From NCBI GenBank assembly GCA_019637915.1, contig JAHBUV010000001.1:2202565-2266564 (forward strand): a stretch of 64,000 nucleotides of DNA. The letters run 5' to 3'. The stretch is from Pseudobdellovibrionaceae bacterium. GTDB lineage: Bacteria; Bdellovibrionota; Bdellovibrionia; Bdellovibrionales; Bdellovibrionaceae. The translations under genes were made by a program, and so were the position numbers. The notes beneath the pieces are model-generated. The model did no database searches. It had not been told where the DNA came from and saw only the letters and a program-made list of their open reading frames with translations. Of this stretch, positions 42,450-50,571 are shown piece by piece (the first letter of the stretch is position 1; every line of letters begins with the position of its first letter).

Positions 42450-44189
42450 ATGTCAAAGGCTCTCAAAAATTCGATCTGCCTGTTCTTCCTCCTCACCGCC
42501 TGCCAGAGCAAACCCCCGGGGAGCAGTTCCCTTTTTGTCGCGCAGGGCGCGACAAAAAGGGAACTGCTCCCCGCGGAGGGGCGGAGGTACGCGATTTCCA
42601 CGCAAGGGGATTTCGCGACGCGGGCGGGGCGCGAGATGTTCGAGAGCGGCGGCAATCTGATTGATGCCGCGGTCGCCGCCTCGTTCGTGATCGCGGTGGA
42701 AAGACCTCACTCCACCGGAATCGGGGGCGGGGGCTTCATGGTTTTCCGCGACGGGAAAACAGCGCGGGTCTTCGCCGTCGACTTTCGCGAGCGGGCCCCG
42801 GCGAAGGCGGCGAAGAACATGTTTCTCGGGCGTGACGGCCGGCCGGTGAAGGGTCTTTCCGAAAACGGCGTCCTGGCGGTGGCCGTGCCGGGGCTGGTGG
42901 CGGGGCTCCTCGAGATCCACGAACGATTCGGTTCATTGCCGCGGCAAAAAATCCTGAGACCGGCGATCGATCTCGCGGAAAAAGGCTTTCCGGTTTATCC
43001 GGCTTTGGCGGAAGCCCTGAAGGAACAAGGGCCCCTGCTGGCCCGCGATGCGGCGGCGAAAAAAATCTTTTTCAGCAAAAAAGGACCGGTTCTCGGAGAG
43101 GGGGAAACCCTCGTGCAGGCGGATCTGGGGAAGACCCTGCGGGCCATCGCGGCCGGCGGAAGGAAAGCCTTTGATGACGGCGCCTTCGCCCGCGCCCTGG
43201 ACTCTTTGTCGAAAAAAAGCGGCGGCGTCATCAGGGCTTCGGATTTGAAAAACTACCGCGTGCTGTGGCGCGAACCCCTGCGGGACCAATACCGCGGTTT
43301 CGAAGTTTACTCCATGCCGCCGCCGAGCTCAGGCGGTCTGCACGTGCTGCAGTTTTTGAAATTCCTCGCGAACGACCGGTTGGCGGACAAGGGTTTTCTT
43401 TCCGCCGAAAGCATCCACCTGGAGGCCTCCGCCCTGCAGTCGGCCTTCGCGGATCGCGCCACCTACCTGGGCGATCCCGATTTCGTGAACGTGCCGGTGA
43501 GGGAACTGCTGTCCGCGGATTACCTGCAAAAACGCCGCGCCGAAGTCCCGAAAGACCGCGCCCGCCGCGCCGATGAGGTGCGCGCCGGCGAATTGACGGT
43601 CCGGAGCGAATCCACCGAGACCACGCATCTGTCGATCATCGATTCCGAAGGCGGCATGGTCGCCACCACCCAGACCATCAACGGCTGGTTCGGGGCGGGC
43701 CTCGTCGTTGGCGGCACCGGCGTGGTTTTGAACAACGAGATGGATGATTTTTCCGCCCAAACCGGGGCCCAGAACATGTTCGGCGCGGTGGGGGGCGAGG
43801 CCAACTCGATCGCCCCCGGCAAAACCCCGCTCAGCAGCATGTCGCCGACCTTGCTGTTGAAAGACGGCAAGCCCCGTCTGGCGATCGGGGCTCCCGGAGG
43901 CACGCGCATCATCAGCTGCGTGGCGCAGACGATCCTGAATCACCTGGAATTCGCTTTGCCGTTGCGTGAGTCCATCGCGGCCGTGCGCCTGCATCATCAA
44001 TGGAAGCCCGATGTTCTGAGCCTGGATCCCCCGGGGCCGGGGGAGAAAACCGTTCAGGAATTGCGGCGCATGGGTTACCGGGTGGAACTCAAACCCGTTC
44101 CCTGCAACGTGATGGCGGTTTCCCAGGAAAACGGTCTGCTGAGCGCCGTTTCCGATCCCCGCGATATCGGCACCGCTTTCGCCCGTTAG
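42450..44189 (+). CDS. ggt: Gamma-glutamyltransferase, lipoprotein form
   Basis: The 579-residue proenzyme cleaves itself and transfers or hydrolyses gamma-glutamyl groups, typically from glutathione, outside the inner membrane. The N-terminal nucleophile is T391 at the start of TTHLSIID. The segments PHSTGIGGGGF, SSGGLHVLQ, PLSSMSPTL and GAPGGTRI are family marks. It has a lipobox (LTAC) instead of a plain signal peptide. Right after the lipobox, the coding sequence contains a 27-bp perfect inverted repeat, which encodes the linker before the enzyme core begins at about YAISTQGDFA. Confidence 0.92.
   Translation: MSKALKNSICLFFLLTACQSKPPGSSSLFVAQGATKRELLPAEGRRYAISTQGDFATRAGREMFESGGNLIDAAVAASFVIAVERPHSTGIGGGGFMVFRDGKTARVFAVDFRERAPAKAAKNMFLGRDGRPVKGLSENGVLAVAVPGLVAGLLEIHERFGSLPRQKILRPAIDLAEKGFPVYPALAEALKEQGPLLARDAAAKKIFFSKKGPVLGEGETLVQADLGKTLRAIAAGGRKAFDDGAFARALDSLSKKSGGVIRASDLKNYRVLWREPLRDQYRGFEVYSMPPPSSGGLHVLQFLKFLANDRLADKGFLSAESIHLEASALQSAFADRATYLGDPDFVNVPVRELLSADYLQKRRAEVPKDRARRADEVRAGELTVRSESTETTHLSIIDSEGGMVATTQTINGWFGAGLVVGGTGVVLNNEMDDFSAQTGAQNMFGAVGGEANSIAPGKTPLSSMSPTLLLKDGKPRLAIGAPGGTRIISCVAQTILNHLEFALPLRESIAAVRLHHQWKPDVLSLDPPGPGEKTVQELRRMGYRVELKPVPCNVMAVSQENGLLSAVSDPRDIGTAFAR
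42517..42573. repeat. Perfect 27-bp inverted repeat inside ggt
   Basis: Arms 42517-42543 and 42547-42573 are exact complements with a 3-base spacer (AGG). The left arm runs CGGGGAGCAGTTCCC and so on. In RNA it would form a very stable hairpin about 65 bases after the ggt start codon. The repeat stays in the ggt reading frame and encodes the post-lipobox linker. Confidence 0.9.
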
Positions 44190-44338
44190 GGGGAAAAACC
44201 CCCGTTTTTGGCCCGGGTCTTGAAATGTCCTCTTCCGTGACGGAATCGATCGTCGTCGGGCGCGCTCCAGGCCCGTTCTTTCCCCGGAAGGGGCGGAACT
44301 CACGACGGCTGTCGAAAAGTTCGTCACTGGAGGCGTTG

Positions 44339-45328
44339 ATGAAAAACCTGACGGGACGAATCCTGCTGTGGTCCTTGGTGATGACCGGCGTGGTGGCCTG
44401 CGCGGAGAAAAAATCCGATCGGCCGGCCGTGAACGCCTCGCCCACCCAGGATGAGGTCAACCGCAAAGAGCCTTCCACCAAAGACGCCAAAGCCGCTCCG
44501 GAAACCAGGCCGGAACCCACGTTCGAAGTCGGCGATGTCCTGCCGCCCCCGGTTCTGCGGGAGGAACTGAAAAAAGCCGCGGACCCGAAGGGCGAAACGA
44601 AGACGGCCGACTCCGCGCCGGCCTCCGCCGGTGTCGGTGCCGGCGCCAAGTCCGAAGAGACCGCGGCCGCTCGGGACGAAAGCGGGGAGGACGCGCCGGC
44701 CGCGGCGGATTTGGAACGCCGGGTTTTCGTGTTTTTCCGTCAGGCCCGCAATCTGATCGCTCGCCATCACGTGGGTCTTGATGCCATGGCCCGCGGTGAT
44801 TTTCAGGAGCAGTTCAACAAGCTGTCGCTCGCCATGGAAGAGCCCGTCTTTCGCGCGCTCAGCGAGGCCTTGACCCTCGAAGCCGGGCATTTGAACGACA
44901 TCCATCGCGAGATTTTGAACAACAAGGATGTCGCCCTGCAGGTCCTGCAGGCCCGGCACAATCAAGCCGTCATGTCGTTTTTGCTCCTGGCGATCCCGCA
45001 AACGAACGGCAACGAGAGATTCGACGCCGCTTTGAACGCCAAGCTGCCGAGCTTCCTGAATCCCGGCTTCGCCTGGTCCTTCGATTTCAACCGCGAGACC
45101 CTCTATGACGACGCCAAAGCCCGGCAGATGATCCGCTCGCTGAAGACGGCGTTGGAAACGCGTCAGCTGCTGGAGCGCGCGCAAACCGCCCCGCTCATCG
45201 ATTCCAAAGTGAGGATTTTCCTGAAGAAGATCAAAGTGGTCCCGCTGAAAAAATACGAGGGTCCCCGCGCCGCCCAGTTCGCGGAACTGGCGACCCTTAT
45301 TTACCGAGTTCGGCACGGAGCGCGCTGA
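44339..45328 (+). CDS. Lipoprotein of unknown function, DUF-like helical
   Basis: The 329-residue product has a lipoprotein signal (VMTGVVAC lipobox), a long disordered Lys/Glu/Ala/Pro linker (about 20-120), and a helical C-terminal domain. That domain contains RQARNLIARHHVGLDAM and a repeated heptad character up to the end. I recognise no family. The start at 44339 is preceded by GGAGG, and a much longer frame upstream overlaps ggt and is not coding. Its last 32 bases overlap the convergent rhodanese gene. Confidence 0.65.
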   Translation: MKNLTGRILLWSLVMTGVVACAEKKSDRPAVNASPTQDEVNRKEPSTKDAKAAPETRPEPTFEVGDVLPPPVLREELKKAADPKGETKTADSAPASAGVGAGAKSEETAAARDESGEDAPAAADLERRVFVFFRQARNLIARHHVGLDAMARGDFQEQFNKLSLAMEEPVFRALSEALTLEAGHLNDIHREILNNKDVALQVLQARHNQAVMSFLLLAIPQTNGNERFDAALNAKLPSFLNPGFAWSFDFNRETLYDDAKARQMIRSLKTALETRQLLERAQTAPLIDSKVRIFLKKIKVVPLKKYEGPRAAQFAELATLIYRVRHGAR

Positions 45329-45635
45329 CCCCGCCGCTCACGTAGTAAACGTTCGTGTAGCCGGCATTCTCGAGGGCGTCCACCAGGGCGCCTGACTCCC
45401 GCCCGCTGTCGCACAAAATCAGAATGGCTTGATCGGCCGGAACGCCGCGGGCGCGCACGTCCTGCACGGCGGTCGCGGGCGTCGAAGCCAGAGTCTGCGC
45501 CTCCAGATGGTTCTGATAAAAGCCCTGAAACAGGCCCTTCGTGTCGGCGCCCAGGTTGAGCAGCAGGAAGGACACGCGGTTGCGCACCAGATTTTCGAAT
45601 TGGAAAAAACCGATTTCGTGCAAGATCGACGGCAT
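45297..45635 (-). CDS. Rhodanese-like sulfurtransferase domain protein
   Basis: The 112-residue protein is a single rhodanese domain that can carry a persulfide on Cys. The active-site loop is ILCDSGRESG with the catalytic Cys, and the fold continues with GYTNVYYVSGGVSAL. ATG at 45635 has AGGAAG upstream, while an earlier in-frame TTG lacks spacing. It follows the MFS gene by two bases, so they are co-transcribed. Its partner in sulfur transfer is unknown. Confidence 0.8.
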   Translation of the reverse strand: MPSILHEIGFFQFENLVRNRVSFLLLNLGADTKGLFQGFYQNHLEAQTLASTPATAVQDVRARGVPADQAILILCDSGRESGALVDALENAGYTNVYYVSGGVSALRAELGK

Positions 45636-45637
45636 GT

Positions 45638-46858
45638 TCAAGCTTCCTGCCGGGCGGTATCCGGCACGCGCAGACCCAATGAAAACACGGTGAGCAAAGC
45701 GAGTAAGGCGAAAGTCGCGCCGCCGACGAAAGGCGCCGTGGGATGCAGGTGATCAAAGAGAAATCCCCCGAAGGCCGGACCGAGGATGCGCCCCAGGGAG
45801 GCGAGACTCTGCGTCGCCCCCATGGCCGTGCCCTGTTCCTCCGTCGGCGACAACAGGCTGATGCTGCCCAGGAGAGAGGGGTTGCTCAGGCCCGAGCCGA
45901 CGGACAAAAGCGTCATGGCCACGGCCATCATGCCGATGTTCGGCGCAAGAGCGATGCCGGCCAGGCCCAAAGTGAAAGAAGCCAGGCCCAGGCGAAGCGT
46001 GAAACGCTCGCCGAATTTGGGCAAAAGACGCCGCACGATCAAACCCTGGGTCACCACGATCATCACGCCGATGTAGGCGAAACCGAAACTCACTTCGCGC
46101 AGACCCCAGGAGAACTTGTCCCCCATGTACAGCACGAGGCTCGCCTCCATGGACGCCATGGCGAAGGACGACACGAAAAAGACCGCCATCAGCGTGCCCA
46201 CCACCGGGCGGGAGAAGAAATTCCCCAAAGAGGCGAATCGATGGCCTTTGACGGTGGGCGCGTCGCTGAATTTCCGCGTTTCCGGCAGGTAGCGGCAGCC
46301 GAACAGGAAGGTCACGAAACACAGGACCGACACCCAGGACATGGTGAAGCTCGTTTGGAAATGCGGGGCCGAGGACAGGCTCTTTCCCCACATGGCGAGC
46401 AGCCCGCCGATGGCGGGCCCGAACATGAAGCCGAGGCCGAAGGCGACGCCGATCAGGGCCAGGCCTTTCGACCGTTCTTTGGGCGGCGTCAGGTCGGTGA
46501 TGGCGGCGGAAGCCGTTGAAATGCTGGCGCCGAAAAAACCGGCCAAGAGTCGGGCCGCGAACAGCATGGGCAGATCCCGGGCCACGGCGAAGAGCAGATA
46601 GGTGAGACTTTCGCCGAGCAAACACCCCAAAAGAATGCGCCGGCGGCCGTAACGATCGCTCAACCGGCCCCAAAAGGGCGAAAACAGGAACTGCATCAGG
46701 GAGTAGGCGGACAAAAGCAGGCCGGCCTCCAGGGCATTGGCCCCGAAATCGCGGCTGAGGAGGGGGATGATGGGGATGACGATGCCGAAGCCCAACAGGT
46801 AGATGAAGACCGTCATGAAGATCACGGTCAGATGGGACTTTCGTTGAGTCTCGGACAA
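45638..46858 (-). CDS. MFS transporter, TetA/DHA1-like
   Basis: The 406-residue protein has about twelve membrane helices and major-facilitator motif A between helices 2 and 3 (GRLSDRYGRRRILL). The antiporter segment GPAIGGLL fits the DHA1 drug-proton antiporters. It probably expels a toxic or signalling small molecule; the substrate is unknown. It starts the two-gene unit with the rhodanese and is divergent from a barrel protein gene. Confidence 0.85.
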   Translation of the reverse strand: MSETQRKSHLTVIFMTVFIYLLGFGIVIPIIPLLSRDFGANALEAGLLLSAYSLMQFLFSPFWGRLSDRYGRRRILLGCLLGESLTYLLFAVARDLPMLFAARLLAGFFGASISTASAAITDLTPPKERSKGLALIGVAFGLGFMFGPAIGGLLAMWGKSLSSAPHFQTSFTMSWVSVLCFVTFLFGCRYLPETRKFSDAPTVKGHRFASLGNFFSRPVVGTLMAVFFVSSFAMASMEASLVLYMGDKFSWGLREVSFGFAYIGVMIVVTQGLIVRRLLPKFGERFTLRLGLASFTLGLAGIALAPNIGMMAVAMTLLSVGSGLSNPSLLGSISLLSPTEEQGTAMGATQSLASLGRILGPAFGGFLFDHLHPTAPFVGGATFALLALLTVFSLGLRVPDTARQEA

Positions 46859-46897
46859 GCTTTACCTCGCGTGTTGAGCTGTTATTATGGGAGAGTC

Positions 46898-48073
46898 ATG
46901 AAAAGAGCAACTCTTCTGCTTCCCCTTTTCGCGGCGTTTTCGCTGTTGTTGGAGCCCGCGCAGGCCTATGTGGGTTTTCGTCGTTTTCACCCCGGGGAAT
47001 GGGAGAGCCGCTTTGGCGCCGGTTATTTCATCACGGATCGCAATTACGACCCGACCGGACAGGAAAAATCCCTGCCGAGCAATTCCTCCTACAGCCTCAT
47101 GGAAGCGGGGGCCAACGCCCGCTACGTTCTGTCGCCGTCATGGTCGCTGACGGGGGATCTGGCGCTCGGCTACGCTGAGTCAAAAGCTCTCAACATCAAC
47201 CGCTCCAATTCCGGCCTGACCGGGGCGCGGCTGGGGATCGAATACGCCACGGGCTTTGAGAGCTTCGATCTCATTCCGGAATTCTCGTATTATTTCCCGA
47301 TGGAAAAAGTCGATCTCAATCAGGACAAGGCGATGATTTCCGAAGGGGTCAGCGAAACCCTGTTCAACATGAACATGCAGGCGGCCTTTGAAAATTTCGT
47401 GCTGTACGGATCGCTCGGTTATCTGATGCGGGACGAGGGACGCTCCGACCTGGCCCCCTGGGGCGTCGGTTTTGAGTTCCCTTTGACGAACTCCTCCCTG
47501 GGCGCGCGTCTTTTCGGCCATGAATCCATTTCGAACGACATCGACCATGGGGACGTCACCTCGGAAAACCTGCGTCAATCCACCAGTGCCCGCGTGAACG
47601 GCGGTTCGCTGAAGTTTTACGGCATCAACCCGTCCTTGATCGCCACCGAGGGGTACGTCAATTTCAACCTCTCAGGCGCTTTCGGCGTTTCCTTGGGCGC
47701 GGGACTGACGCTGAAGGGGGCCGACACCGCCGCGGGTTATCATTTGCAGGCGGCGTTGATTTATCGCTTCAAACCGCGTCCGAAGAGCCTGCGCCCCCGC
47801 CAGGAAAACCGCTTGTCCCTGGACCCCTACGTGGATCAGTTCGTTGAGGACACCAACGACGGCGTCGACCAGAAACTCTTCCAGCCGACCCCGAAACCTT
47901 TGCCGAAGCATCTTTTGCCGCCCCTGCCACCGGAGCCGAAAAATCCTCCGCCGAAAAAACGTCCCCGCCGCTCCGAGGTGGAGACCAAGCGCCTGCGTCA
48001 GCAGATGAACGAGGCGGAGATGACGATCGAGCTGAAAGCCGACAAAAAAAGCAAGCGCCGCAAGAAATATTGA
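46898..48073 (+). CDS. Outer-membrane barrel protein with basic Pro/Lys tail
   Basis: The 391-residue product has a signal peptide (LLLPLFAAFSLLLEPAQA) and a long beta-rich region with strand signatures (ESRFGAGYFI, SLTGDLALGYAES, ARLGIEYATGF, FNLSGAFGVSLGAGLTLKG), ending about residue 290. The C-terminal 100 residues are quite different: Pro/Lys-rich (PKPLPKHLLPPLPP) and then a basic Lys/Arg/Glu coiled tail (RRSEVETKRLRQQMNEAEM, ending KSKRRKKY). The tail would lie in the periplasm and might bind peptidoglycan. GGGAGAG precedes the ATG. Confidence 0.7.
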   Translation: MKRATLLLPLFAAFSLLLEPAQAYVGFRRFHPGEWESRFGAGYFITDRNYDPTGQEKSLPSNSSYSLMEAGANARYVLSPSWSLTGDLALGYAESKALNINRSNSGLTGARLGIEYATGFESFDLIPEFSYYFPMEKVDLNQDKAMISEGVSETLFNMNMQAAFENFVLYGSLGYLMRDEGRSDLAPWGVGFEFPLTNSSLGARLFGHESISNDIDHGDVTSENLRQSTSARVNGGSLKFYGINPSLIATEGYVNFNLSGAFGVSLGAGLTLKGADTAAGYHLQAALIYRFKPRPKSLRPRQENRLSLDPYVDQFVEDTNDGVDQKLFQPTPKPLPKHLLPPLPPEPKNPPPKKRPRRSEVETKRLRQQMNEAEMTIELKADKKSKRRKKY

Positions 48074-48175
48074 TCCCATTTGGAAGAAATCCCGAACTCC
48101 CTGTCCGGGACTACACCCCTTTGAAAACACATCATATTTTATATGGGCTTGCGAAGGATGTGAACGGGGGGATTC

Positions 48176-50137
48176 ATGGAGCTCGAAACACGGCGGATGA
48201 ACTCCGTTGATGCGCCGATTTCTCCGATCCGTATTCTGGTCGTTGACGACCGGCCGGAGAATTTCCTGGTCATGGAAGCGGTGTTCAGCGGCACCGATTA
48301 CGAATTGGTGCAGGCATTGTCCGGTCCGGAGGCTCTGGAAAAAGTCCGCGGCGGGGACTTCGCCGTCATCCTGATGGACGCCCAGATGCCGAAGATGGAC
48401 GGCTTCGAGACCGCGCGGCGCATCCGGAACGACATCAAAAACCACAAGATCCCCATCATTTTCATCACCGCGATCGATCGCGAGCAGCACTACGTGCATC
48501 GCGCTTACGAAGTGGGCGCCATCGATTTCATCTTCAAGCCTCTGGACGCTTACGTGCTGCAGTCCAAAGTCGCCTTGCTGGTGGAGCTTTACCGCAAGGA
48601 CCGGCAGCTCAAGCAAAGCGAGCTGCGCGGCCGCCATGATTTTTTGGAAAACGCCTTGGACGCTTCCGTCGCGATCAATGAAAAGCAGCAAGTCGTTTTT
48701 TGGAACCAGCAGGCGGAGAAAATCTTCGGCTACACCAAGGCGGAGGCCCTGGGCCAGATCATGGCGAACCTGATCGTGCCGCGCCCTTTGCGGGAAGCGC
48801 ACCAGCAGGGCATGGCGCATTTTCTGAAAACCGGTCAGGGTCCCATTCTCGGGCGCCGGATCGAGGTGACGGCGCTCCGGAAAAACGGCTCGGAATTCCC
48901 CATCGAGCTCACCATCTCGGCCCTGGCGTCGGAGGACGGCTGGCTCTTTTACTCCTTTATCCGGGACATCACCAACCGACGCAAAAAAGAAAATCTGATC
49001 CGCGAGAGCGAGCGGCGGTTCCGCCTCATGGCCGACATGGCGCCGGTGATGATCTGGGTGACGGGGCGCGATCAACACTGCACTTGGTGCAATCAATGCT
49101 GGCTCGATTTCACCGGCCGCACGCTGGAGCAGGAAAAAGGCACCGGATGGGCGGACGGCGTGCACCCCGAGGATCTTGAAAGATGCCTCGAGATCTACGG
49201 CAAAGCCTTCGAAGAGCGCCGTGATTTCACCCTCGAGTACCGGCTGCGCCGCCATGACGGCCAGTACCGCTGGCTTCTCGCCCGGGGGACGCCGCTTTAC
49301 GACGAGAACGACGAGTTCTCCGGATATGTGGGATCCTGCGTGGATCTGCATGATCAGAAGGAGGCGCAGGAGACCCTGCGCCGCACGCATGATGAGCTCG
49401 AGCACCTGGTTCAGGAGCGCACCATCGCCCTCACCTCCGCCAATCACGAGCTGGAGTCGTTCAGTTACTCGGTCTCCCACGACCTGCGCACGCCTTTGCG
49501 GGCCATCGCCGGTTTTTCGCAAGCCTTGGAGGAGGATTACGGCAAGGTCCTGGACCAGGAGGCCCTCCATTACCTGCGGCGCATCCGTTCGGGCACGGAA
49601 AGAATGGCGAACCTCATCGATGATCTTTTGGGATTGTCGCGGATCTCGCGGACGCCCATGTCCCGTCAGGAACTGGATCTATCCGCCATGGTGAAGGAGG
49701 TGACGGAGGAGCTGCGGGCCGAACAGCCGGGGCGCGCCGTCACTTTCGTCATCCAGCCGGACGTGCGGGCTTTCGCCGACGCGGGCCTGTGTCTGGTGAT
49801 CCTCGAGAACCTTCTGCACAACGCCTGGAAGTACACCTCCAAGCACGCCGAGGCGCGGATCGAATTCGGATTTTTCGAGCAAGACGGCGAAAAAATTTAT
49901 TTTGTCCGCGATGACGGGGCCGGTTTCGCCATGGAGTACGCCAACCGCCTGTTCGGGGCCTTCCAGCGCCTGCACACGGAAGAGGAGTTCTCGGGCAGCG
50001 GCATCGGCCTGGCGACGGTTCGCCGGGTGGTGCACCGTCACGGCGGACGAATCTGGGCCGAAGCGGCCTTGGAGCAAGGCGCGACGTTTTATTGGACCCT
50101 GGAACCCAAGGAGAAGTTGGATGCCGCAGCGGAATAA
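48176..50137 (+). CDS. Histidine kinase with N-terminal receiver and two PAS domains
   Basis: The 653-residue protein contains a receiver domain (phospho-acceptor D68 in VILMDAQMP), PAS-1 (about 155-275), PAS-2 (about 280-405), a HisKA domain with H435 in YSVSHDLRTPL, and a HATPase_c domain (N box LENLLHNAWKY, G boxes DDGAGFA and GSGIGLA). It has no membrane segment. It is likely cytosolic and senses via PAS domains. The C terminus overlaps the single-domain response regulator gene by 17 bp, so the kinase and the regulator are expressed together. This arrangement resembles the Cph1/Rcp1 class. Confidence 0.93.
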   Translation: MELETRRMNSVDAPISPIRILVVDDRPENFLVMEAVFSGTDYELVQALSGPEALEKVRGGDFAVILMDAQMPKMDGFETARRIRNDIKNHKIPIIFITAIDREQHYVHRAYEVGAIDFIFKPLDAYVLQSKVALLVELYRKDRQLKQSELRGRHDFLENALDASVAINEKQQVVFWNQQAEKIFGYTKAEALGQIMANLIVPRPLREAHQQGMAHFLKTGQGPILGRRIEVTALRKNGSEFPIELTISALASEDGWLFYSFIRDITNRRKKENLIRESERRFRLMADMAPVMIWVTGRDQHCTWCNQCWLDFTGRTLEQEKGTGWADGVHPEDLERCLEIYGKAFEERRDFTLEYRLRRHDGQYRWLLARGTPLYDENDEFSGYVGSCVDLHDQKEAQETLRRTHDELEHLVQERTIALTSANHELESFSYSVSHDLRTPLRAIAGFSQALEEDYGKVLDQEALHYLRRIRSGTERMANLIDDLLGLSRISRTPMSRQELDLSAMVKEVTEELRAEQPGRAVTFVIQPDVRAFADAGLCLVILENLLHNAWKYTSKHAEARIEFGFFEQDGEKIYFVRDDGAGFAMEYANRLFGAFQRLHTEEEFSGSGIGLATVRRVVHRHGGRIWAEAALEQGATFYWTLEPKEKLDAAAE

Positions 50138-50567
50138 AGTGATTCTCCTGATCGAGGACAACCAGGACGACGTCGAGTTGACCCTGCGGGCCTTCAAGAA
50201 GAACGCCATCAACGACGAGGTCGTCATCGCCCGCGACGGCCAGGAGGCGGTGGATTACCTGTTCGGCGAAGGCGCTTATGAAGGGCGCGATCCGAGCCAG
50301 ACGCCGCGGGTGGTCCTGTTGGACCTGAAAATCCCGCGCTTGAGCGGTTTGGAGGTTCTGCGCCGGGTGAGGGCGGATGAACGCACGCGCCGCACGCCCG
50401 TGGTCATCCTGACCTCCTCGAAAGAGGAAAGCGATCTCGTGCAAGGTTACGATCTCGGCGCCAACAGTTACGTGCGCAAACCGGTGGATTTCAACGTGTT
50501 CGTCGAGGCGGCGCGGAGTCTGGGGCGTTACTGGCTTCTCTTGAACGAAACACCGAAGGAGACATGA
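50121..50567 (+). CDS. Single-domain response regulator, Rcp1/CheY-like
   Basis: The 148-residue protein is a bare receiver: acidic pair EDNQDD near the N terminus, phospho-acceptor D68 in VVLLDLKIP, conserved Thr/Ser (VVILTSS), and the KP loop (RKPVDF). It has no output domain, so it must act by protein contact or phosphotransfer. The ATG lies within the end of the kinase gene, and four bases separate its stop from the next gene, which suggests a phosphorelay with both neighbours. Confidence 0.93.
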   Translation: MPQRNKVILLIEDNQDDVELTLRAFKKNAINDEVVIARDGQEAVDYLFGEGAYEGRDPSQTPRVVLLDLKIPRLSGLEVLRRVRADERTRRTPVVILTSSKEESDLVQGYDLGANSYVRKPVDFNVFVEAARSLGRYWLLLNETPKET

Positions 50568-50571
50568 AGAC

